The notes beneath the pieces are model-generated. The model saw only the letters and a program-made list of their open reading frames with translations, made no database searches and was not told the DNA's origin. Of a DNA stretch of 64,000 nt, positions 26,440 through 34,332 are shown piece after piece. The stretch is from Rippkaea orientalis PCC 8801 (GTDB taxonomy: Bacteria > Cyanobacteriota > Cyanobacteriia > Cyanobacteriales > Microcystaceae): positions 3,442,097 to 3,506,096 of the forward strand of contig NC_011726.1 of NCBI RefSeq assembly GCF_000021805.1. Reading direction: 5' to 3'. The position numbers and the translations under genes were made by a program. Each line of letters opens with the position of its first letter. Position 1 is the first letter of the stretch.

Positions 26440-26974
26440 CATTCTGATTCAATTTTGGTTTTATCTTGGTCTTCTTATTTCAATGTTTTTTTCAGTTTAA
26501 AGACTTTAAACATCAAAGGAAAAGTAATATTCTCATAGATGATCTAAGCATTAACTGAGACAATTCCTCTATCTATTTTTCCGACACTTCCTAAATACTG
26601 TCTATCTACATAATCTGTTTTATTTCCTTTCTTCCGATCTCCAGTCTCATCAATTATTACAGGGATTTTGTGACCCTTTAAGGCATCTTTTGTTTTCTTT
26701 AACCTTGTTTTTCTTAATTCAGTTACATCCCAAGGCGAATTAGCTATAAAATGATGCAGGGATTGAGGAGAATTGATTCCTACTACTTTCGCTATTTCTG
26801 GTAAGGTTTTTTTTTGATTGGTGAGATAATTCCTAAATGTAAATACTTAAAACATTCATAACTTCTTACTTCACTAAAAAGATGTTTATAAGTCTCACAA
26901 TATTGATCGATGACTCCTACCGTTGGCTGGGCATCTCTAGCTAAATGCTTTAGGATTTGTAATTCTACATCCAT
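26440..26974 (-). mobile_element. Decayed IS701-family transposase fragment
   Basis: The start MDVELQILKHLARDAQPTVG and then YKHLFSEVRSYECFKYLHLG match the N-terminus of cyanobacterial IS701-type transposases. A frameshift at an A9 run (plus strand T9 near 26810) is followed in another frame by LPEIAKVVGINSPQSLHHFI and the DDE-region motif VIIDETGDRKKGNKTDYV. Beyond VSVNA a stop and further changes break the frame, though NITFPLMFKVFKLKKTL can still be read to about 26440. The 3' half is missing. Non-functional. Confidence 0.8.
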
Positions 26975-27027
26975 TGTCCTGTCTTCTTTTCAGCCATTAG
27001 GAACTATTTTCATCTTACCTTTAATTT

Positions 27028-27051
27028 TCGGAAAGTGACAGAAGAGGGATA
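27028..27051 (+). repeat. Inverted 24-bp copy of the IS630-type fragment
   Basis: TCGGAAAGTGACAGAAGAGG followed by GATA is the exact reverse complement of 26210-26233. It lies on the far side of the IS701 remnant. Confidence 0.8.
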
Positions 27052-27080
27052 ATATTAAGCCCGTATAGGAGAGTCCAATT

Positions 27081-27656
27081 TTACCAGATTAAGTCTAAAC
27101 TTAAAACAAAATTAGGTAAGACATCTTCTCCTGATAAAGTTTGAGAATTGTCTAATATTTCAACCTCTCTACCTTGTCGATAAATCTCAACTTGTCGATC
27201 TTTTCGATTAATTAACCATCCCAATTTTGTCCCGTTTTCTAGATACTCTTTCATCTTTTCCTGTAAAGATTTTAAATTATCACTTTTTGAACGCAATTCA
27301 ATCACAAAATCAGGACACAAAGGCAGAAATCTTTCTTGTTGTTGGGGAGTTAAATTATTCCATTTTTCTAAAGGTATCCAAGCAGCATCCGGCGATCGAT
27401 CTGCCCCATTAGGAAGCTTAAATCCTGTTGATGAATCAAAAACAATTCCTAGATTATTATTTTGATTCCAGTTCCAAATTTGTGCTGTCACTCCGGCATT
27501 TGCATATCCTGTTTCTCCTCCTGTTGGGGGCATAATTACCATATCTCCCTTGGCATTTCTTTCAAAGCGTAAATCACGATTATCTTGACATAGCTGATAA
27601 AATTGTTCATCAGTTAATTTAAAGGAATCAAACTTAATTTCTAGCGGATTAACCAT
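27081..27656 (-). CDS. Uma2-family (DUF820) restriction-endonuclease-like protein
   Basis: An intact 191-residue member. Motifs of the family: FDSFKLTDEQFYQLCQDN, DMVIMPPTGGETG, FDSSTGFKLPNGADRSPDAAW (containing the PD of the PD-(D/E)XK-like core), DFVIELRSKSDNLKSLQEKM (E-x-R/K) and YLENGTKLGWLIN. This family is expanded in many cyanobacteria and has no firmly established role. It is the only intact copy of three in the window. It lies next to insertion-sequence debris. Confidence 0.85.
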   Translation of the reverse strand: MVNPLEIKFDSFKLTDEQFYQLCQDNRDLRFERNAKGDMVIMPPTGGETGYANAGVTAQIWNWNQNNNLGIVFDSSTGFKLPNGADRSPDAAWIPLEKWNNLTPQQQERFLPLCPDFVIELRSKSDNLKSLQEKMKEYLENGTKLGWLINRKDRQVEIYRQGREVEILDNSQTLSGEDVLPNFVLSLDLIW

Positions 27657-27689
27657 GGTTTTTATTACTCCTTATCGCTATATTTAATA

Positions 27690-28796
27690 CTAAAATAACT
27701 CTTTCTTGGCATTCACTAAAGACTCGATCGCCTCTAGTAACTGTTCTTGTGTCCAACCGTAGGAGAGACTCGCCGCGATCGCGCATCCTCCCGCCCCTAC
27801 TCCTTCCTTAACGTATCCCTCCTCATAAATACGTAATTGAGGGCATTCTGAGGTCAAAAAACTCAATTTCGTGGCTAATAAAGAAACCTTTCCTATTCCT
27901 TGGGCTAAACCCACTGTATCCCCCGTGGGGTCTTCTGCAACCCAGCGCGTGGTTCCTACAACAATCTTCTCTAGGTTAGCAGATTCTTGATAGTCATGAA
28001 TAATCGCTTTAATTAGGGCATAAACCGCTAACATTTGCGTTCCTCCGGCTAAAAGTACCCCTGTTTGACGACTTGCTGCGATCGCCATTCCAGCGGCCAC
28101 AATTTGCATGGGATCACCCACAGCACCCACCAAGGAAAAGGGATCAATGGGTTGTAATATAGGGTAAAACTCCGCTTGTGTGAGTCCAGTTCGGACAATT
28201 GACGATTTTTGCTGATGATTGCACTGAGGATGGCTACTATTAACTTTTCCAGTGGCATCAATGCCCAGTCCCGTGAGGATAGCTAACGCAGTTGTGGTTC
28301 CTCCCACAACACATTCACTAATAATTAGATAGGAATTAGGGGCATTTATAGCTAGTTTCTCTCCCCAGTGTAACCCCTGTTGAAATAGATGCCTAATAGT
28401 GGTTAAAGGCAAGGCTTTTCCTGTCGTTAGACAGTTAGCAGCAATACCCCCTAAATCAATATGAGGAATGGGGGGAGGATAGACTAAACCAGCGTTAAAT
28501 AGATAAATAGGAATATTAAGAGATTCAACAAGAGCGCGGGTAATAAAAACAGGAGAAACGCCTTTTTTCAAGGAAGGCAAGGGGTATTGATAATCAGATT
28601 TAATGCCTTTGATTAAAAATTCTGCATCAGCGATCGCGGTATATTTTCGGTCTTCTGGAGTAGCACCCGCAGCAGAAATTCGAGGGATTAATCCTGTGGC
28701 TGTAAAGCCTAGAATACAGGCAAAAATCGGGCAACAATTTTTATGTTTTTCTAACCATTTTTTCCCTTGTTCATGTTCTGTATAAACTTCAATCAT
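27690..28796 (-). CDS. CobT-like protein (UPF0284/TIGR00303 family)
   Basis: A 368-residue protein related to nicotinate-nucleotide--dimethylbenzimidazole phosphoribosyltransferase (CobT), of the subgroup shared by archaea and cyanobacteria. Visible blocks: FTATGLIPRISAAGATPEDR (residues 31-50), VVGGTTTALAILTGLGIDA, GDPMQIVAAGMAIAASRQTG and VLLAGGTQMLAVYALI. In classical CobT the enzyme activates the lower ligand of B12. This subgroup probably acts in the same step, but that is inference from family position. cobN lies elsewhere in the window, consistent with B12-type synthesis. Confidence 0.75.
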   Translation of the reverse strand: MIEVYTEHEQGKKWLEKHKNCCPIFACILGFTATGLIPRISAAGATPEDRKYTAIADAEFLIKGIKSDYQYPLPSLKKGVSPVFITRALVESLNIPIYLFNAGLVYPPPIPHIDLGGIAANCLTTGKALPLTTIRHLFQQGLHWGEKLAINAPNSYLIISECVVGGTTTALAILTGLGIDATGKVNSSHPQCNHQQKSSIVRTGLTQAEFYPILQPIDPFSLVGAVGDPMQIVAAGMAIAASRQTGVLLAGGTQMLAVYALIKAIIHDYQESANLEKIVVGTTRWVAEDPTGDTVGLAQGIGKVSLLATKLSFLTSECPQLRIYEEGYVKEGVGAGGCAIAASLSYGWTQEQLLEAIESLVNAKKELF

Positions 28797-28837
28797 TAGT
28801 CATAGGAGATGCTCAATTTTGGGTTATGATTCTGTAG

Positions 28838-28856
28838 GGTGGGCATTGTGCCCACC
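28838..28856. terminator. Hairpin GGTGGGCA-TTG-TGCCCACC
   Basis: A variant of the 17-base hairpin at 18235 and 55783, in the spacer between the SLH gene and the CobT-like gene. Confidence 0.5.
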
Positions 28857-28870
28857 GAATGACTTTTTTC

Positions 28871-29659
28871 CTATCGCCCTTCTAATACCTCTGTAATGTT
28901 TTTACCTTTTCTAAATTCTGATACTAGAATAGCAGCTTCTTCCCTAGTAACAGGACGCTTTGGTGCATAAATTCGAGTATTGCCATAAACTCGTTGAAAA
29001 TTTTTACCTCCGGCTGCGTTCCCTAAATCAAAAGCAATGTATTGTAAATATTGATCCCCCATTTCCTCCGCATCCGTAAACCCCATTGTTTTTGTCACAA
29101 ATTGACGTAAACTATCCGCATCACGACGACTAGAACCCTTAGAATCTAATGGACTTTTGAGGGCAATCATTTGTTCTCTGGTTAGGGGAATATCTGGTCG
29201 AAAAGTGCCATCTTCAAAACCAACTAAAAATCCTGCTTCATGGGCTGACTGAATATATCTAAAATAAGGATGGGAAGGAGACACATCTGGAAAAGCTGAG
29301 ACAGCCATCGAAGTCAGAAGAATGGGAGTTCTATGTAACTGATTATAGGCTTTAATTAACCAAGCAACAAATTGACCACGGGTGATTGATTGTGAGGGGC
29401 GAAAAGTATTACTATTGGTTTCAATAACTCCCAACCGGGCAAGTTGTTGAATTTGGGTAGAACCTCGAATACCACTGATATCAGTAAACCCACTAAATGC
29501 GAGCAATAATTGAGTATCATCAGACACACTTATATGAGAAAAATTTTGTTTAAAGTAGGGATTTTCTGAAACAATACTACTCAAAAAAGTAGAGTTAATA
29601 CTGATTGCTATTAAGCTTACAGAAAAAAAAGTTTGAGAACAATTAACTTGTCTTTTCAT
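28871..29659 (-). CDS. S-layer homology (SLH) domain protein
   Basis: A 262-residue exported protein starting at the ATG at 29659 with GGAG about 10 bases upstream; an adjacent TTG is in frame. The N-terminus is a signal-like hydrophobic stretch. Three SLH units can be traced: QLARLGVIETNSNTFRPSQS..TRGQFVAWL (about 65-105), FPDVSPSHPYFRYIQSAHEAG..FRPDIPLTREQM (about 120-165), and a third near 205-255 ending KRPVTREEAAILVSEF. SLH repeats bind peptidoglycan-linked secondary polymers, so a cell-envelope role is likely. It lies just downstream of the glycan operon. Confidence 0.8.
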   Translation of the reverse strand: MKRQVNCSQTFFSVSLIAISINSTFLSSIVSENPYFKQNFSHISVSDDTQLLLAFSGFTDISGIRGSTQIQQLARLGVIETNSNTFRPSQSITRGQFVAWLIKAYNQLHRTPILLTSMAVSAFPDVSPSHPYFRYIQSAHEAGFLVGFEDGTFRPDIPLTREQMIALKSPLDSKGSSRRDADSLRQFVTKTMGFTDAEEMGDQYLQYIAFDLGNAAGGKNFQRVYGNTRIYAPKRPVTREEAAILVSEFRKGKNITEVLEGR

Positions 29660-29693
29660 CAATATATACTCCAGGAAATGAATTTTTTAGCTA

Positions 29694-30443
29694 TTAAAAA
29701 TGGGGTAAACGTTTCCAGAGTGACTCAGGAATCAGGCGTATTAATAGCATAACAAATGACCACCATCGGGGAATATAAATAATATTTGTATCCTTAGTCT
29801 TGTCAGCTATCTGGCAAATTTGCCGAGCAGCATCCCTAGAACTAAGTGTCAGCCAAGGAGGAGTTAAGCCGTAACTCAGACGACTATCAACATAGCCAAG
29901 CCGTACCAAAGTTATTCTAACGCCATGCTGATAAAGACGTTGGCGCATGGCCTGTGCATAGACATCTAATGAGGCTTTAGCAGCACAGTACAAAGGATTG
30001 ACGGCTCGTCCGCGATCGCCAGCCACAGACCCAATCAAAACGATGCGTACATTCTTCTCCTGTATGATCGCAGGATAAAGCTTAGCTAAGAAACTAGCAA
30101 TTCCAACATAATTGACCATACTCATATATAGAACCCTTTCTGGGTCTAGAATATCTGAAGCAGGTTCTCCGGGATCTCCTGTGAGAAAAAAGATCCTCCT
30201 CGGACATCCCCACTGCAAAATTTTTTCAGTACAGGGGGTAAAACCAGCCGTGTCTGTGGCCTGATAAGGGATTTCATGGACTATTACCTGATAGCGAAGG
30301 CGCAAATCAGCCGCGATTTCAGCCTGAGTGACTACATCGCGGGTCGCTAAAATCAGATTCCAGCCTTTCTGGGCATAAGTTGCTGCCAACGATTGACCGA
30401 GGGCGGATGTTGAACCAACAAACAGGGCAGTACGTTCATTCAT
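29694..30443 (-). CDS. Short-chain dehydrogenase, DprE2-like
   Basis: A 249-residue SDR with nucleotide motif VGSTSALGQSLA (residues 9-20) and catalytic YCAAK (about residue 153), plus a hydrophobic C-terminus (WWSFVMLLIRLIPESLW) suited to a membrane-bound substrate. It overlaps the FAD-oxidoreductase gene by four bases (ATGA). The pair parallels DprE1/DprE2, where an FAD enzyme oxidises C2 of a polyprenyl-phosphate pentose and the SDR reduces the ketone with inverted stereochemistry. The exact substrate here is unknown. Confidence 0.72.
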   Translation of the reverse strand: MNERTALFVGSTSALGQSLAATYAQKGWNLILATRDVVTQAEIAADLRLRYQVIVHEIPYQATDTAGFTPCTEKILQWGCPRRIFFLTGDPGEPASDILDPERVLYMSMVNYVGIASFLAKLYPAIIQEKNVRIVLIGSVAGDRGRAVNPLYCAAKASLDVYAQAMRQRLYQHGVRITLVRLGYVDSRLSYGLTPPWLTLSSRDAARQICQIADKTKDTNIIYIPRWWSFVMLLIRLIPESLWKRLPHF

Positions 30444-31813
30444 GGGCGTAAACCAAGTCGTTTGACTAAACCAGAGGAAAACAAGTTATTGGGGTCATAT
30501 TGATTAACAACGTCCAGCCATTCTCGGTAGCGTGGATACATCTTAGGTAAACAATGGGGAATTAAGCGAGAATCTTTAGCAAAATAAACCCGTCCGCCAG
30601 CTTCTGCCACTAGCTCATCTAAATGGGCTAATAACTTGCCCTGTTGTTCATTGCCAACGGGCATATCAACCGCTAAGGTGTAGCCTTCCATTGGAAAGGA
30701 CAGTGGAGCACAATTGCCTGGACCAAAACACTTCAATCCGGCCATAAAAGAGCCATTACCAGTTCGGCTGAGTTTTTCGACGATATAACGCAAAATTTCA
30801 TGTCCCTTCGCTAATGACACTGCTATCTGATATTCAATGAAACCCCGACGACCATAAATTCGATTCCAATTTCCAACGCCATCGGCAGGGTAGAAATATT
30901 TTTGGCAGTCAACTAGACAAGGTTCAGCAGAGTTGGGGTGTTTTTGATAGTAAAACTGATTGAACAGTTTCCACACATGACTCCCAAAAAGACCACTCGG
31001 AGCAAAGAAGGGCAAATTCCAGTTAGAAGCCGCAGAAACGGTCAAGGGCTTTTCTAAGAGCGATGGTGACATAACGGACAAATCTGCTAAGGTCGCGTGT
31101 TCCCCTAACATGATGATCCCCCTTCCTAGGTTTTGACCACGGGCGAGGCTATCAATCCAAGCAATGGAGTAGGTACTTTTGGCATACTCATCTTGCAGTT
31201 CGAGCGTCTCATCTAGATTTTTAGTACGCAGATAGCATACTTTCATCCATGCAGATTCTACCCTCATCAGTTGCAGGGTAACGCGAGTGATCACCCCTGT
31301 TTGTCCTAGTCCCCCGACAGTAGCCCAAAATAAATCTTGATGATTAGTCCGTGAACAGTTCAACACTAACCCTTGTGCCGTAACTATCTCAAAGTCCAAA
31401 ACCGTTGAGGCAAAGCTACCATGATGATGATGGTTTTTACCGTGAACATCACAACCAATACATCCCCCGACGGTCACTTTAGCAGTGCCAGGGGTAACGG
31501 CTAAAAACCAGCCTTTAGGGAGGGTTAAAGCAGTAATTTCTTCTAGGGTGACTCCTGCTTGACAAGTCAGACGACCACAAGCGTCATCGAACTCCAAAAA
31601 TTTATTCAGTTGTAAAGTGTTCAGGTGATAGCCACCTGGATTAACACAAACATCGCCGTAGGAGCGTCCGTTACCGCGAACCGTTAAACTACCCTTGACC
31701 TCCGACAGATACAAGGGGACTTCACGGGGATGAGTCGGTCGATAAACTAAGCCTTGAATCGTAGGTCGCAACGCCCAAGGTGCTATAATTTCACGACGAA
31801 AGCGAAGATTCAT
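30440..31813 (-). CDS. FAD-linked oxidoreductase, DprE1-like
   Basis: A 457-residue protein of the vanillyl-alcohol-oxidase-type FAD family. The FAD-binding half holds RGNGRSYGDVCVNPGGYHL, AVTPGTAKVTVGGCIGCDVH, GKNHHHHGSFAS and ATVGGLGQTGVIT. The GCDVHGKNHHxxGSF segment is characteristic of DprE1-type decaprenylphosphoryl-ribose oxidases. The C-terminal half includes FIEYQIAVSL and CLPKMYPRYREWLDVVNQYD. Stop and start overlap with the SDR partner. In the context of a GtrB-like transferase and polytopic proteins it probably acts on a lipid-linked sugar at the inner face of the membrane. Confidence 0.75.
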   Translation of the reverse strand: MNLRFRREIIAPWALRPTIQGLVYRPTHPREVPLYLSEVKGSLTVRGNGRSYGDVCVNPGGYHLNTLQLNKFLEFDDACGRLTCQAGVTLEEITALTLPKGWFLAVTPGTAKVTVGGCIGCDVHGKNHHHHGSFASTVLDFEIVTAQGLVLNCSRTNHQDLFWATVGGLGQTGVITRVTLQLMRVESAWMKVCYLRTKNLDETLELQDEYAKSTYSIAWIDSLARGQNLGRGIIMLGEHATLADLSVMSPSLLEKPLTVSAASNWNLPFFAPSGLFGSHVWKLFNQFYYQKHPNSAEPCLVDCQKYFYPADGVGNWNRIYGRRGFIEYQIAVSLAKGHEILRYIVEKLSRTGNGSFMAGLKCFGPGNCAPLSFPMEGYTLAVDMPVGNEQQGKLLAHLDELVAEAGGRVYFAKDSRLIPHCLPKMYPRYREWLDVVNQYDPNNLFSSGLVKRLGLRP

Positions 31814-31833
31814 AGTTACTTTTCCAACTAATT

Positions 31834-32772
31834 TTAAAAATTGATACGTTCTCTTTCGATAACTAAAGGTCTTTTCAACATTCGCATATTCATTAAGCCA
31901 ATATATTCACCAATCATGCCAATGAAAAATAATTGAACAGAAGATAGGAAAAATACTCCTATAATTAAGGCTGCTATACCGATGGGAAAGTAATTCCAAA
32001 ATAGTAACTTTGCCACAAAAGTGCCGATGGCTAATAAACAGCATAGAACTGAGAGAGAAAAGCCGACCATTGTCGCAAGTCTTAGCGGGACTTTAGAATG
32101 GCTAGTGATACCAAGCATTGCATAATCATACAGTTTATAAAAGTTCATGGCACTGACACCTCTTTTCCGTTTATTTTGTGTATAAGGGATCTTGGCTTTA
32201 TCAAATCCTATTTCTGAAATAAGACCTTTGAAATAGGGATAAGGATCATCAATTTGACGCAAGACATTAAGAATAGTTTGATCGTATAAACCAAAGCCAC
32301 TCGTATTACCAGACAGTTCTACTTCAGAGACTTTGCCTAAGAAGTAATAATATAGTTTTTTGATGGTAAACAAAAGATAATTTTCTTCGCTAAAGGTTTT
32401 AACAGCCTGTACAACTTTATAGCCTTCTTCCCATTTTTTGATAAATTCTTTAATTAGACTGGGGGGTTCTTGTAGATCAGCAAAGATTAAAACAACTGCA
32501 TCTCCATAGGCTTGAAGAAGTCCATAATAATAAGACCGAATTACTCCAAAGTTTCTGGCATTAATAATAATTTTAATTCGCGGATCTTTACTGGCAATAC
32601 TCTTAAGAATGCTCACGGTTTTATCGGAAGAAGCATTGTCAATAAAAATGTGTTCGTAGTCATATTCTTCAAATTCTTCAAAAATTTCTTTGACTTTAAG
32701 ATAGACTTCTTCAATATTTTTTTCCTCGTTATAACAAGGGGTAAGAACACTGATTAGTTTTTTGTGATTCAT
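31834..32772 (-). CDS. GtrB/DPM1-like family 2 glycosyltransferase
   Basis: A 312-residue glycosyltransferase. The GT-A domain (residues 6-225) has VLTPCYNEEKNIEEVY, IDNASSDKTV and the metal-binding FADLQEPP in place of the usual ADLQDPP. Two C-terminal membrane helices (about 230-255 and 265-290) end in GMIGEYIGLMNMRMLKRP, the usual GtrB-like tail. Such enzymes move a sugar from a nucleotide donor to undecaprenyl phosphate. It is placed between two polytopic proteins and the DprE-like pair and probably supplies the lipid-linked sugar. Confidence 0.85.
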   Translation of the reverse strand: MNHKKLISVLTPCYNEEKNIEEVYLKVKEIFEEFEEYDYEHIFIDNASSDKTVSILKSIASKDPRIKIIINARNFGVIRSYYYGLLQAYGDAVVLIFADLQEPPSLIKEFIKKWEEGYKVVQAVKTFSEENYLLFTIKKLYYYFLGKVSEVELSGNTSGFGLYDQTILNVLRQIDDPYPYFKGLISEIGFDKAKIPYTQNKRKRGVSAMNFYKLYDYAMLGITSHSKVPLRLATMVGFSLSVLCCLLAIGTFVAKLLFWNYFPIGIAALIIGVFFLSSVQLFFIGMIGEYIGLMNMRMLKRPLVIERERINF

Positions 32773-32804
32773 GATTTTTACCAGTTAGATAGTAGGGTGA
32801 TAGA

Positions 32805-34208
32805 TTAAAAGTGAAAGTGAAAAAGTTGATCAATAAGTCCTTGCAATAAATCAGTGATTTTCATCTTATAATGGGATATCCTAAGCAAAGATAATGTGTA
32901 GATTAATCCCATCAAATAAAGGGGATAAAAACGTTCTAATAAAGATTGCTTGTTGAGATAATCCATTACTTTAGAATAAGGAAAATAGAGAGGAGATAAC
33001 CGTTCTAATATCCATTGATTACGAGAATAACTAGCTATTTCAAGATCAATCAAACTTGGGGTTAATAGGCAGAAGGCGTAACTCATAGAAGTCATAAAAA
33101 ACCACCGACCCCAATCTGCTCCGATAAAATACATTATTAAAGAAAATATTAAAGGCAACCAAAAGTATTTGAAATGAAAACTATTGACTATGTTAACGGA
33201 AGGCAGAACAGGGGATATTGCTTCTTTCTTCTTTTTCCAATTGCTCTGATTTTCAATTATTATTGAAGAGGTACGCATTAAGATAACTAGATTCAGTAAA
33301 AAAGCAAATATATAAAGAAGAGCAGTCAAACTAGATACATTATATGGTGAAGTCAACATATCAATTATTGCGCATTTACTAGGAATAATTTCCCACTGTT
33401 GACATATTGCTTGTGCAATTACTTCATTTCCTCTAAAAATCAGGCATAAAAAGCATAAAACTATAGTAGGTAAGTAAATTATTAGAGTTCGGAACAAAAC
33501 TTGTCTAAAAGAAAAGGCTAAACCAATTACATTAGCTGTAATAATTATGTTTAAAGGAATTCCTAAAAAAATCAGAGCTTCGTGACTCAAAGCAGTAGGA
33601 ATAGAGATTAAATTGTACCAAATAAATAAACTGGAAGAATACTTATTAACTGCATTAACTAGACTAGGACTTTGACAATAGTCAAGAGAATTTTCTTGTT
33701 CTGATGATTGTCTGTTTAAATTTTTTAAAGCCTTATTGAGAAAAAATAGATTGATAATTAGTCCATAAAAATAGAAGAAATCCTTTCTTCCCATCATAAA
33801 CTGAAGATCGTACAACCCAAATAAAACAAGAGATGGTAAAAATAAAAGTACGAGTAAATTTTCTAGATTTAGGATTTTGATAGACTGTCTAATATAGACA
33901 ATATACAAACTGAAAAAAACTAAATAAGAGCCGTAGGAAAAGCCTTGAACGAATCGACGGATATCAGCGATATCAATGCTAAATTGAGTATGGACAAGCC
34001 ACAAAATAGTTCCTATTAATCCTCTCCTAACAAACCCCTGAGTGTAGTTAATTAGCCATTCCTGAAAAACATGGGTAGAAAAAGACTTACCAAACAAAAA
34101 TTTTTGTATAACCAACACAGAGATGAGGATAATAAAACCATAAAAAATACAATTTTTGGTCGTTGAGTTTTTACTTGTTAAAAAAGATTCTGTTTGGTTT
34201 ATTAGCAT
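32805..34208 (-). CDS. Polytopic membrane protein of glycan cluster, paralogue 1
   Basis: A 467-residue protein with about ten or more membrane helices, starting at the ATG at 34208 (GAGG upstream; a TTG at 34223 is rejected because the neighbour paralogue starts at the equivalent ATG). Conserved with the next gene: FQEWLINYTQGFVRRGLIGT near residue 48, LSHEALIFLGIPLNIIIT and GADWGRWFFMTSMSYAF. Acidic and aromatic residues in the first loop recall GT-C-type transferases that use polyprenyl-phosphate sugars, or a polymerase. The name of the family is not recognised. Confidence 0.65.
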   Translation of the reverse strand: MLINQTESFLTSKNSTTKNCIFYGFIILISVLVIQKFLFGKSFSTHVFQEWLINYTQGFVRRGLIGTILWLVHTQFSIDIADIRRFVQGFSYGSYLVFFSLYIVYIRQSIKILNLENLLVLLFLPSLVLFGLYDLQFMMGRKDFFYFYGLIINLFFLNKALKNLNRQSSEQENSLDYCQSPSLVNAVNKYSSSLFIWYNLISIPTALSHEALIFLGIPLNIIITANVIGLAFSFRQVLFRTLIIYLPTIVLCFLCLIFRGNEVIAQAICQQWEIIPSKCAIIDMLTSPYNVSSLTALLYIFAFLLNLVILMRTSSIIIENQSNWKKKKEAISPVLPSVNIVNSFHFKYFWLPLIFSLIMYFIGADWGRWFFMTSMSYAFCLLTPSLIDLEIASYSRNQWILERLSPLYFPYSKVMDYLNKQSLLERFYPLYLMGLIYTLSLLRISHYKMKITDLLQGLIDQLFHFHF

Positions 34209-34269
34209 AATTGTAAGCCTCAAAATTATTATTTAATAAACTAAGTGCCTAAACAAAATTAATTGCACG

Positions 34270-34331
34270 GTGTGCATTGCCCAATAAAAGGCAAAAAGTC
34301 TTATCCAGAGGTTATTGTGGGCAATGGACAC
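34270..34331. repeat. Long imperfect inverted repeat between the paralogues
   Basis: Left arm GTGTGCATTGCCCAATAA (34270-34287) pairs with TTATTGTGGGCAATGGACAC (34312-34331) around a 24-base loop. It lies immediately after the stop of paralogue 2 and may attenuate transcription within the operon. Confidence 0.55.
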
Positions 34332-34332
34332 T

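Noticed and set aside
26344-26538. 64-residue plus-strand frame
   Set aside because: It lies antisense to recognisable IS701 transposase remnants (NITFPLMFKVF on the minus strand).
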